NCBI GenBank assembly: GCA_963556145.1
Contig: OY744464.1
Span: 3,472,001 to 3,536,000 of the forward strand
From: Hygrocybe punicea
Lineage: Eukaryota > Basidiomycota > Agaricomycetes > Agaricales > Hygrophoraceae
DNA length: 64,000 nt
Direction: 5' to 3'
Shown: piece after piece, positions 45,841 through 57,539 of the stretch
Layout: each line of letters opens with the position of its first letter
How positions within the stretch are numbered: the first letter of the stretch is position 1
Translations under genes and position numbers: made by a program
The notes under the pieces: model-generated
The model's input: the letters and a program-made list of their open reading frames with translations, nothing else
What the model was told of the DNA's origin: nothing
Databases searched by the model: none

Positions 45841-47738
45841 ATGTGTGGAGGGCCAGCATGGAAGCGAGAGATTGTCCCCGACCATAAGGTTTACTTTGCC
45901 CTCTTTGTCGTCAGAGCCTTTTGGGGCTGACATCAGCCTTGCCTGTCAGTTCGATTTCGTGGATACAAGGGAGTTCACAGACAACGGGTTTATTATGCGT
46001 ATGAAGTAAGAGCTTGCTGACATGCCCAAGACCTCACCATGTAAGCGAGATTAGTCCCTCACTTTCTTTTCTTTTTTTAGGTACCTCTGGCTTTATATGC
46101 TTGTTCTCAAATCTTTCCTCGTCTACGTCTCCGATATCTTCTCCGGAATTACCATGTTGACCACCAAGAGTTGGCACGTCCAAGTGTTCAACAATTGTCC
46201 ACATATCGATGGGTGCTTCGCCATCCCGTTCACAGTCGGCCAATGGTTATTCGTGGGATGCATCATCTTTTCTTTCTTGTTGGTATGTCGACGTTGTGTT
46301 GGAAGATATCTTCTCCATGACTTATCTCATGCAACCCAGTTGGCTTACGAGTCGCGGAAGACAAAGAGAATCATCGCCAGCCGAGACATCTCATATGCTT
46401 TTACAAACGTCATGGCGAATTACTACTACTCCCTCAGTATGCTCCTGTTCGCCTTGGTACCGTGCTCGCTTTTATATCTGCTCTACTTCTACAGGATCAT
46501 ATGATCACTTTTGCTTCTTCGAGCATATCAGCGACTCTACGAAGTTGAGTGACGACTTTGCCTTCTTTGTCTTCTTCGTCTTCAAGAGTCAGTCATCCAC
46601 TTCCGTTTTAAGTACTCATCTTACGATACTCATCTTTCTTGATTACTAGGTTGGAAACGTTTGTTGCTAGCCGACGCTCCTCGCCAGACGATCAACGCAC
46701 TCACTCTGTACGCGATCTACTTGTCGAAGAAGGGTTTACCCGGGCCATGGTATGATGTGCGAAAGTACTTCGCGAACACCGACTTGTCGGCCCAGGCCCT
46801 AATGGTAACGACATCTCTCACTGTCGTTGTATTCGCTGGTTCGATGCTTATTCTCATTGTCGCGGGCGTATGCTATGTTCCCTTGCTTTGTTACATCCGA
46901 GGCAACCTCAAGGTTTGTTCACTGAGCTTTTGGATATTCTATTGACTGACTTTTACGCAGGAGTACTGCTGTCATAAAGTTGACAAGGTAGCTAGCCTTT
47001 TCTCTCCATTGTCACCTGTTCCTCAGTCCTCTCGACCTACAGCGTATCGACACCGTGATTAAACGCAGGCAGAAACAGCGCCTTGCTGATGCTGCTAAGT
47101 TTGCTAGAAAAGAAGCGATGGGCGACTTCACGCACCTAAAAAACAAGAAAGGCGTGCTGATCGCCCAACCACTTCCCCAGCCAACCCTCCCGAATCTCTC
47201 GGTCGATGATGATTTTGATGACACCTCTTCATACACTCGCCCACCACCAAGTACACAAGATGCCTACTACTACACGGATAGCAAGTCAGACTACCCGCCC
47301 ATGCCGGCTTACAACCAACCATACCAAGCACCTAGCTATGCGTACTATAACCCTTCGCAGGGGAATGATCCGTACCAACAGCAGATATACGAGAACGATA
47401 CCGATAGCACTCTGCATCTGTCTACGGCCGCTGCACCCATATCATACGCCTCCCCAATGCAAAACCCGCATGGGAGCATCTCAAGTTACGTTGCGGATCC
47501 TCACGACGTGTACCAAGGGCGGGCGATGCCAAGCGAAATGGCGCGCCGGTCACCTCCAGTTTCTAACGCCCGCCCTCATTCCGTGGGGTTGGCATATGAT
47601 GATATTGTTCAGGATTATGCGAGCTCGCCACCGCAGGGAGATCCTTATGGACCTCCAACCAACTACTCGAGTTCGCTACAAAGTCAACCCCGTAATCATG
47701 ATCAAGGCGGACGACTCGGAGGTGGTAGAGCGGTCTGA
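45841..47738 (+). CDS. KCH1: KCH-type low-affinity potassium channel
   Basis: Fungal plasma-membrane K+ channel of the Kch1/Kch2 (Prm6) family, which in yeast supports K+ influx coupled to the Hog/Ca2+ pheromone response. N-terminus MCGGPAWKREIVPDHKFDF is spliced to FVDTREFTDNGFIMRMK, then KYLWLYMLVLKSFLVYVSDI. Diagnostic central block: SRDISYAFTNVMANYYYSL, SYDHFCFFEHISDSTK, DDFAFFVFFVFKGWKRLLLAD, PRQTINALTLYAIYLSKKG, and LLCYIRGNLKEYCCHKVDKR. Four to five membrane segments. After KRIDTVIKRRQKQRLAD follows a long Pro/Ser/Tyr-rich cytosolic tail with many NPY/QQ stretches (to GGGRAV). It is divergent from DRG2 across 256 bp. Confidence 0.9.
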
Positions 47739-47996
47739 TCCGTGAAGTAAATGGAAAGATCGTTGTCTTATTTCTTCCCTTTCTTGAGTTTCTGTATCAC
47801 CTTTTTTCTTGTTTTCCATTTGTCTCCATCCGAAGTGCAAGGTATCATTGATGATGTCCAGTTAATAAATAAATTATTTCAGTCAGATTCAGATACTCCA
47901 ATAGAGGGTGTGAACAAGGTGCGACTATTTTTCTCTCTCGTGCTCGGCTTCTTGTAGCGCAGACACGTATCAAGTTGAATGTGACGCCAGCCTTGT

Positions 47997-48915
47997 TCAA
48001 CGAAGTTTCTCCCATGCGATGATTGCGATGAGTAGTACTAGCACAGCGATGATGGCAATGGTGACTACACGTTGTTGGTACATCCTAAACATTGTAGTTG
48101 TTCAGATCAGGCTATTGGGATGGGTGTGACACAACAATAAAGGAGTGCAAAGACGGACATACCGTACAACCATCTTTTTGAGAGTACTAGACGCACGATC
48201 AATGGAACTATCAGCCACACGAAGCTATCAACAGAGACTATTCATTGACTAATCGTCAGAAAAGTGAAGATACCTACAGTGTCCCGTGAATTCTCGATCT
48301 GCTCCCTCTGAGATCGCAGATTCATCAAGATGTCCGCACCCTGGTCCTCTGTCTCCAGCGCCACTCGGTAAGAGTCTTGTAATCGCTTCGTACCATCTTC
48401 TAACAGCGCAGTTCCTGCAAGCAACCGCGACTGGTCGCTGGAGGCTCCGTAGGGCTCGTCAAACGTTGAGGTAACATTGGACGAAGAAAATAGGGTTGTG
48501 CGGGAAAGTTGTGCGTGCAAGTCTTTGGAGAGATTCTTGTACCGCGCTAGATCTGCTTTGGCAGTTCGGAGACGGGGCTGGTAGCGGGGCTTCGAGGAAT
48601 GTGACATCCCCTGGAATTCAATTTCCATCTGGGAGACCTTCGGAGGGCAGGATGTGAGGAATAGGCCAAGAACATTTGTAGGAATAAATACCATCTCATC
48701 AGCCTCGTCGAGCTCCATTTCCACTCTTCTCGAGGTAGCTTTTCGTTGCTCTGACGGGCGGACAACATTGACATTCGTTGGGAATCTACGTGTGCATGAT
48801 ATATCTCACCGACTTGCACATCGCTTCCGTCACCGTCTAATCTTCCTCGTATTGAGTCGATGAGTAGTTTGAAGTCCTGCTCGTAAGAATTGAAAGAAGA
48901 GGTGGCGGAATCCAT
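47997..48915 (-). CDS. VTI1: v-SNARE VTI1
   Basis: Qb-SNARE for Golgi, endosome and vacuole fusion. N-terminal Habc-like region SSFNSYEQDFKLLIDSIRGRL and VEMELDEADEM joined by splicing to VSQMEIEFQGM; SNARE motif around LLEDGTKRLQDSYRVALETE and GADILMNLRSQREQIENSRDT, continued in the next exon by RVADSSIDRASSTLKKMVVR, and a C-terminal anchor VTIAIIAVLVLLIAIIAWEK ending LR. The stop is TGA at 47997-47999. Start Met at 48915 (MDSATSSFNSYEQDF) is preferred over an in-frame one at 48957 because the family starts there. Shares a 69-bp promoter with EMC3. Confidence 0.9.
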
Positions 48916-48984
48916 GGCAGAGAGGTTGCTTGAGTGGTCTTGAGCTGACACTGCCACTCAGCCTGAGGCAACGTCAAAACCGCA

Positions 48985-50062
48985 ATGTCGAGCTCTGCGT
49001 AAGTCTTGGTCCAGCATTGTATTCCCCTTCACGCTGATTTACCGAAACAATGCAGAGTTTCTTTGTATCTCGATCCCCAAATTCGGGATTGGGTCCTGTT
49101 CCCCATTACCCTTGTCATGGCAGGTTCAGTTTCCCTTCTCACACGAACTCTGCTGAAAATATCCCAACGTTCAGATTCTTGTGGGCATCCTTCGACATTA
49201 TGTTGTTATGCTACTCCAATCTCCTCCAAAAAAAATGGCTCTCGCCGCTATCCGAGAACAGTACGCGTCATGTATCGTCGTCTTGGCATGTCTTGATTGA
49301 CCTATCTCAGGCGAGCGCTGGCTCGTGCTCAAATTCTGCGAGCCACAGCTGCAAATTCACCAATACCTCCAACATTCTACAAATCCATATCACAGCACCT
49401 CTCCGAAGCATTCGCTGCTGGAACGTATCTCAAAGACGGTCCGCCAAAGAGTGATGCACCGACCACCCCCCCAAATCCATTGTCGGATCCTGCTGCTATG
49501 GATGGCATGATGGCTGGAATGAAGACCCAGATGGTCGTGATGGTTCCCCAGATGATTATCATGGGCTGGATCAACTTCTTCTTTCAAGGCTTCGTGTTGA
49601 GTGCGTGTTACGTCGAGCTTACGCACGAGGTACCCTTGCTGAAGAGAGTATAGTCAAGCTTCCATTTCCTCTGACGCTTGGGTTTAAATCCATGCTCCAA
49701 CGTGGCATTGAAACGCCCGATATGGACGTACGTTGGGTGTCGTCCCTGTCATGGTACTTTCTCAACTTCTTTGGTCTCAACGGACTGTATCGACTGATAC
49801 TTGGTGGAGATAATTGTTTGTTGTCTTGTTTTATCTTTCCTACCCGTTTTCTAATGTTCCTCGCCGTGTACCAGCTGCTGATTCTTCTCGTGACATGTCG
49901 GCATCTGCTAATATGGCAGCCACTCCTGGTCAGGTTCAGGACTACGTCAAGCTCTTCAAGGCAGAGCGCGACAATCTTGAATATGCAGAGGGAGTCTATT
50001 CGTGGGTCGGGAAGGATGTCGAACATCGGGTGCTTCGAAAATACGGTAAACTACACAAATAA
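48985..50062 (+). CDS. EMC3: ER membrane protein complex subunit 3
   Basis: Insertase-like core subunit of the ER membrane protein complex (YidC/Oxa1 superfamily). Starts [20 protein letters not shown], then ITLVM; the next exon [20 protein letters not shown] completes the first transmembrane helix. Middle part [20 protein letters not shown], then [71 protein letters not shown] and [11 protein letters not shown], and the end [20 protein letters not shown]. All three membrane helices are seen. The intron after ITLVM has a GC donor (49120-49174). Alternative splicing near the last codons would change the tail; the family-like end at 50062 is chosen. Confidence 0.92.
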
Positions 50063-50107
50063 CTTGCGCCCAGATTACACGTTTTTCTATGCGAGACAAG
50101 AATTAAG

Positions 50108-50311
50108 CGACTCGATACGGCTACATTAGCGGAAGAGGCACTTGAGCGCAGATTTAGAACGAATGTCGTAATACACGAGGACTTAGCGGCGCTTGCACAG
50201 ATACCTAAGAGTCGCGACGTTGAGTACGAAAATAGTGAAATTATGGTGACGCCGTCGATACTGACAAGTACACTAGACGTCAGACTCCGCATGCTTCAGA
50301 GACAGAACTAA
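50108..50311 (+). CDS. possible terminal exon, unknown
   Basis: A 67-codon open stretch that begins right after an AG (50106-50107) and ends in TAA. The translation is well composed and helical ([33 protein letters not shown]), unlike the neighbouring noncoding sequence, so it may be the last exon of a small gene or an alternative 3' end of the EMC3 transcript. No matching upstream exon was found and no family recognised. It ends only 17 bp from the NCS1 stop. Confidence 0.3.
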   Translation, partial: RLDTATLAEEALERRFRTNVVIHEDLAALAQIPKSRDVEYENSEIMVTPSILTSTLDVRLRMLQRQN

Positions 50312-50328
50312 TTACGAACGAGTATTCA

Positions 50329-51173
50329 TTATACCAATCCATCATATAATGATAATGCCTTGATGGATTGGATCAACTTGGGAGCCGACTGAGGTGGTTT
50401 AAATCAATCACCTGAACGATAGTCGGATCTTGTTTGCTACCCTCAACAAATTCTTCGAACGTCAGCTTCGCGTCCTTGTCGCGATCCATATTTCTGAAGA
50501 TCTTGTCCACCCGCTGATGCATCTGATAAGGTTGTAGTACCAAGGAACGTACAAGATACTTGCCTTTTCGGGTGTATCCTCGTCGGCAGGGAGCTTTACC
50601 ATTTCTCCAGTCATCTTGTATATTGACTGGACGATCTGGAGCATCTCGTCATGGGTGATGGTGCCATCCTTATCTATGTCGTACAACTGAAATGCCCCTG
50701 GAGTGAGGTAAGCCATGTTGAGGTACACAATATCTAATATCGGAACCAACATTTGAGCTTCTCGTCTAGCCGACCTCGACTTGTCACACTAAGTGCACAT
50801 ATAAATTCCTTGAAATCGATGGTGCCATTTTGGTTCTCGTCAAAGACGTTGAAGACGTGGTCCGCAAATTCGCCAGGGTCACCAAATGGAAAGAATTGTT
50901 TGTAGATGCGACTGAATTCCATCTTGTCAAGCTGGCCAGATGGGCAGTCCTTAAGAAAACCCTTGTACCTAGCGGAAGTATAAGCGAACTGGTTCAACGA
51001 CGATTACGAAAAAGAAATGGTCGACCATTGTTGGAGTTCCTTCTTGTCGACTATTGGGTAAAGGTAAAGGTGAATGTGCGCAGGATGCCAGACACTCGTA
51101 GAAACGCACAGTATGTATTCCTTTGTAAATCAGCCAGCTGTTCTGGTGATAACTTACTCTGAGACTTGCCCAT
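50329..51173 (-). CDS. FRQ1: neuronal calcium sensor 1 / frequenin
   Basis: N-myristoylated Ca2+ sensor that activates phosphatidylinositol 4-kinase in yeast. N-terminus [21 protein letters not shown] has the Gly2 myristoylation signal; next exons give [20 protein letters not shown]. Three canonical EF-hand loops are visible: [24 protein letters not shown] and [12 protein letters not shown]; the first EF-hand is degenerate ([12 protein letters not shown]), as in the whole family. The end [19 protein letters not shown] is created by the last intron and matches the frequenin C-terminus. About 190 residues. The stop is at 50329-50331. Confidence 0.94.
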
Positions 51174-51636
51174 GGTGACGGAAATCAAGCTCAAGTCGGC
51201 GTGAACATCAATGGCACTGGAACGAGTTCCTGTAGCTTCAGGGCTATGCAAGCCTCCACGTGATCTCACCGGGAATCTCCGGCTGGGCGTGAGAGTTTTA
51301 TGTATCGTGGGCTTTGGTGTGTATCGAGCCTCGAGGCAGGCTTGAAGACTACAAAAACTCGTGGCCGTCGCTGACCGTGTTGCCGGGATACATAAACCTT
51401 TGCCAGTCAGTCGGGCAGCTTCTTCACCACCCGTCTTTCCTCTTTACTCATGTCTCGCCTAAACCGATCCCAGTCAGCAGTGCCCCAAAAGGACCCATGC
51501 TGGTCCTGCCCTGTCTGTACAAATCTCCTTCTTAGTAGTACAAGGACCTCTATACCCCCATTTTAGCACTTTTTGGCTTTCCCCCATATAACTACAGGCC
51601 TTCATCCGCTCGCGCACCCCCTTTCCTCATCCCACC
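51174..51636. promoter_or_regulatory. divergent upstream region NCS1 / Cys-rich gene
   Basis: 463 bp between divergent start codons. A CT-rich stretch and CATATAACTAC (a weak TATA-like site, 51585-51595) lie 40-50 bp before the + strand start. No known factor site recognised. Confidence 0.4.
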
Positions 51637-53149
51637 ATGTGTTACGCATATGGCTCTATTGATCAGGCCACTAAAGTATGTCCAATGTGTAAAGTCTTTC
51701 GTCCCAGTAGTGCACGGTCGGAACCTCCCACGTTCTCTACTTCGCAACTGCATATTGACGGTAGCTTCCCAGATGTCCTCATATCAACGATGTTTGTCGA
51801 AACCGGACTTTGCACCCTCGTCATGATGTGGTCTTTCTGAAGAATGCAGAAGGTAACGAAAGGCACTGGTTTAGCGATGCTACCGTCTTCTGAATTTCAT
51901 CCCCTTGCAGTGCAATCTTTCAATGGCTGTGGGTACTGCAAGGCGCGTAATATCTGCACATTTTATTTCTCTATTAACCAATAGTTAATTACAGTGGGCG
52001 CGAACCAACCCACCATCGAAATTGACTGGTTACCAGAATCCTGGATGGCCTGGCTGCTGTCGCCCACCTACCACTAGTGAGCAACGATGGATCCAGGCTG
52101 CCGATTGGCCGTCTGTCAGCGTCGTTCATCAGATCCCGATACCTGCAGATATCAAAACACTTTTGGAAAGCCTGTCTATCAGAGTCTCCGGCCCTGCTAA
52201 CAGTGGGCGAGGCACAGGCGGGCAACAGCCTATACCTTCTTTAGACAGGAAGAGCAGTGGCAACTCGAGTCCTTCCCACAAGTCAAACCTTTTACTGGGC
52301 AAGACCCCATCCGTGGCAATCCCCACGAAAGTACGATCTGGTGGCAGCCCACAGCTATCCACCACATCTCTCGCCTCCAGCAATTCGCGAGGCCTCGGAG
52401 GGAGTGCATCGTCTGTTCCGACGTCCTCATCCATGGAACACATCCACTTGATGCGTCGCCAAACGCACCCCGAAACCACGGAAAAACGATTCGAAGCTCC
52501 TCATTCCTCCCACTCTTCTCCTGCTCGAAAAAATATCGATCTGGAAACGTCAGTCGTTCGACGCAACTCTAGCGGACGACCGTCTGTGACCGCAATCACA
52601 AATTTCTTGTCCGCAACGAACATCTCTTCAGAAGCCCAACCGCACGATACAGAGCTCCGACGTCGCTCGTCCGTTTCCAGCAGCACTCCCGTTTCTCCGA
52701 AGCCTTCTCCCGGCCCACGTCCCGTTGACCGCGGGAATATTTCCGTTACATCTCGCGCGCAACCCAAGCGGCCTAGCATCGATATGTCAAGCGCCTCCAG
52801 CAGCAGTGGTAGCAGTGAAGGGCTTGGTTCCGCGACCGATAGCACAGTCACCTCGGATGGCGGATTCACGGATTACTTGTCTGATGAGTCCGAGGCTGAA
52901 TTGCAGAGACAAGCCGAGGCGAGAGCGGCTCTCGTCGCCCAAAATCAAGCAGAAGAGCAAGAATTCAAGGCTGCCCGACAGCAACTGGCTCATGTCGATC
53001 TGCGCCCTCCCAAATCCTGGAATGCGGCCAGTTTGCCACGATCATCAGGATCTTCGGCACATGTCCCTCCGTATTCTACAGCGATCACATATTCCAGTGC
53101 ACCATATACATCCGGCATGGCACATACGGGGCCATCTTCGAGGGGTTAA
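51637..53149 (+). CDS. Cys-containing N-terminus, Ser-rich protein
   Basis: Unknown function. A short N-terminal region has paired cysteines, read as CPHINDVCRNRT, then HDVVFLKNAEVQSFNGCGYCKWARTNPPS and PGWPGCCRPP. The GCGYCKW segment forms only if the GC-AG intron 51943-51994 is removed. The long last exon (51995-53149) encodes about 380 residues rich in Ser/Thr with many acidic and basic runs: SSTPVSPKPSPGPRP, DGGFTDYLSDESEAELQRQA and a coiled-coil-like AALVAQNQAEEQEFKAARQQL near the end. I recognise this arrangement as recurrent in mushroom genomes but cannot name it. The Cys pattern suggests zinc binding; that is inference. First-exon structure (51637-51760) is uncertain. Confidence 0.65.
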
Positions 53150-53436
53150 AGCATTTTGTGGATATATGAAGGTCTGTTTTTTGATGTTGTTTTATTTAGC
53201 CTTGTAGTATGTTCGGTCATTCTCTCTCTGTATTCCTTCGTGATATGCTGTAGCACGATCCCTATACCGTGTTTCGTCGTTTTGAGCTCGCTTTTCATGA
53301 AAATTAACTGCCTGAGCTTCCCGTACAATTATGGACAGTGTTCCGCAGTGCTTCTGGGCAATGGCAGTCACGTTGATGCCATGAGCGGGTTCACTTGACT
53401 GCAGCTTTGTTCTCGCACTTCCACCGATCTACATAT

Positions 53437-54985
53437 ATGAATTTAGCTCGACATTCCATCACAGCGACCAACCCAGTCCACATCTTTGACGCTCGTTTTG
53501 AAGCTGATTGTAACATATTCACTGTTTCGACACCGGCTGGGTTCGCTGTTTATCGCACTCAACCACTCAAACTACTTCGCAAACGCGGTATTGATATATT
53601 TTATCCACTTTACCTATGATGTTGATGCACTTCAACTAGAAATTACAGGAGGTACACTCTCCGCCGTCGTTCCGCTACATACATCGTCACTACTGTTCTT
53701 AATTGGGGGAGGCCGTAGCCCCCGCTATCCGCCGAATAAGGTGATTTTGTGGGACGACGCCATCGGTCGCGAGGTTGCTGAACTTGAGTTCAGGGAGAGG
53801 GTTCGGGGTCTTGCGTGTCGGCGTGGATGGCTCGCGGTTTCTCTACGCCGAAGGGTTGTGGTCTTTGAGATCAAGGAATTCGTGACAAGATACGGCGAAT
53901 GGGATACTTGTGACAATCCTCGAGGTGTGTAATTTTGGATTGTGTGCTGTCAGAGCACCATCACATTCAAGTCGCTGTCTCAGGTTTACTCGCAATGGCG
54001 ACCGGAACGTATGCAACATTGCTTGCCATACCGGGCCATCGAATGGGCCACGTACAATTGGTTCATCTACCACCGTGTCCGCCCCCTACGGCTTCTGGCC
54101 CGCCATCTTCATTGCCTCCTCGGAAACCTCCATCTCCGCCCTCGAAGCACCCAATATCTATCATCGCCGCGCACACGACTGCGCTCACTGTATTATCATT
54201 ACCACCATCCGGACGAATATTTGCTACAACGTCATCACGGGGAACGCTCGTAAGAGTATGGGATTCGTTTACCGGGAAGCTTGTGCGGGAGTTTCGGAGA
54301 GGGTCCGACAAAGCTGAGATATATGGGGTGGCATTCCGACCTGACGAGAGAGAGCTGTGTGTTTGGAGTGATAAAGGTACTGTGCATGTCTTTGCCCTTG
54401 TGAGCTCAGGAGCGTCGTAAGTTTGTCCTTATCTTTATTTCTCTGTGTTCATTTCTCTTCACGGTCAGCAATCGCCAGTCAACCTTGTCCCCATTAACCC
54501 CATTCCTACCACTCCCGAAATATTTTGATTCGGAGTGGTCCTATGCGCAATATCGAATACCAACACAATCCTCACACATTTCTCTTTCTTCGACATCATC
54601 GTCGCGATCGCCCACTGCTGACGTTCCAGACGAAGAACGATGCGTCGTTGGGTGGATTGAAGCGCCTCCCGGTGACAACCATGAACAGCCACCTTCCGTC
54701 GATTATGAAATGGTTGCGTTGACGTATTCCGGAGGATGGTATCGGCTTTCGTTGCCTAGCAAAGGCATCTCCGCAACTGTACTCTCGTCTCCTGCAACTG
54801 TATCTCTATCGGGCTCTCCCCCAAAGCTGGCACCGATGCCGCGTCCACGTACCGCGAGTGGTTCTTCCGTGATTAGCCGGTTTGACAAAGGAAAGGAGAG
54901 GGATCGGGATAAGGAAGGGAAGGAGAGCCGAGAATGCGTGTTGCAGGAGTTCCGGAGATTTGGGCGATGGGATGGGTGGGGATAG
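53437..54985 (+). CDS. HSV2: PROPPIN, HSV2/WDR45 type (ATG18 family)
   Basis: WD40-like beta-propeller that binds PtdIns3P/PtdIns(3,5)P2 in autophagy. Seen: FDARFEADCNIFTVSTPAGF and YRTQPLKLL near the N-terminus, ILWDDAIGREVAELEF, and the lipid-binding FRRG motif in KLVREFRRGSDKAEIYGVAF with two basic Arg flanking the Arg-Arg. Long low-complexity Pro/Ser insertions (PPCPPPTASGPPSSLPP) lie between blades, common in fungal members. C-terminal part ends GRWDGWG at 54985. Several introns of about 50 bp. The family call is firm; HSV2 (WDR45-like) rather than ATG18 is inferred from the FRRG context and short N-terminus. Confidence 0.85.
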
Positions 54986-55131
54986 ATTTATTCAATGTTT
55001 GCATGGATCCTTTATATTCACATCCTTTTCGTGTGTCTCATGTAGTCTGATATTACAAGTTAGTGAGTACACGTGACGTACGACAAGTGAGTGCTGGGCG
55101 AGTCAAGTTGTCGAAGCGATACTTCTCGCTT

Positions 55132-55484
55132 ATGGAGAACCCTCATGCTGAACGACAAGCCGTGCTCATAGAGCGGATTCTAAAGAATACTGTATGCGCA
55201 AACGTTTCATTTGCAATACCTTCTGACGGTAGCCCAGTCGAAATGCACCGAAATGATTCAGGAACTGAACCATTGTCTAGAGGTTTGAAGTCATGATGTT
55301 TCTCGTTCTAGCGGGCGGTGTATTTCTGCTAAACGGCACCTTTTCCCCTTAGGAGATACTCCAGGCGAATGCTTCGGTCAAGATCGCAGCAGATTTGCTC
55401 GTAAAATACCACAAAAATGTGCAATATAATTTGGAGGCTACCAGGGGGCATGGTTTAGAGGAAAGAGGCAAACGAGAGGACTAG
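55132..55484 (+). CDS. DAD4: DASH complex subunit DAD4
   Basis: Small kinetochore protein of the DASH/Dam1 ring that couples chromosomes to spindle microtubules. 78 residues from three exons (55132-55191, 55238-55282, 55353-55484), exact codon multiple. It opens MENPHAERQAVLIERILKNT, the classic DAD4 start, continues SKCTEMIQELNHCLE, then EILQANASVKIAADLLVKYH and KNVQYNLEATRG; the tail is charged (LEERGKRED). Coiled-coil-forming heptads throughout. No single unspliced frame covers it, so it is easily missed. Compact placement between PROPPIN and ATE1. Confidence 0.93.
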
Positions 55485-55569
55485 GCTTTGTTGAAAATGT
55501 TTTTTTTTTTGTTCAAATTGGGTACATAGTTGACATAGTTCAACGTTCACCGCTCAACGTTCAACCAAA

Positions 55570-57181
<1,612 letters not shown>

Positions 57182-57539
57182 TCAAATCAAGACAAGAAGG
57201 ACAAATCTCAGTCATTCCCGTGTCGGTGTGTTCCCGCCATCACAGTCTGTCACCATTGCCACTTATAATTTTACTGTAAGATGTCTAGGTTTCGGCGCAA
57301 CGACAAGAAACGTTATGACATCTTGAGTTGCATATGTTCCTTGGGGATTGAGCTCTCCAAGAACATCATATTGGATTGTTGAAATATTCTATAACACTAT
57401 TTTTCATGATTTATTCAAGTTTCATTAGTTGCAGAAGTTTTAATACCTACTTTTTGTGTTTTGTGTACTTTTACTATTAACTTTACATGTTTGTTGTGCT
57501 GTCCAGCTGAAGACACAACTCCAAAGTTGCAACAGTGTA
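57182..57539. other. spacer before the integrase cassette
   Basis: AT-rich. Holds the ATE1 3' UTR and probably the left edge of the mobile cassette: a 12-bp direct repeat copy at 57298-57309 and a 13-bp one at 57457-57469 both recur at the right side. An upstream exon of the next gene may hide in 57456-57539 (open frame in phase). Confidence 0.4.
57298..57309 (+). repeat. 12-bp direct repeat, left copy
   Basis: CAACGACAAGAA, repeated exactly at 61470-61481 in the same orientation on the far side of the cassette. Confidence 0.5.
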
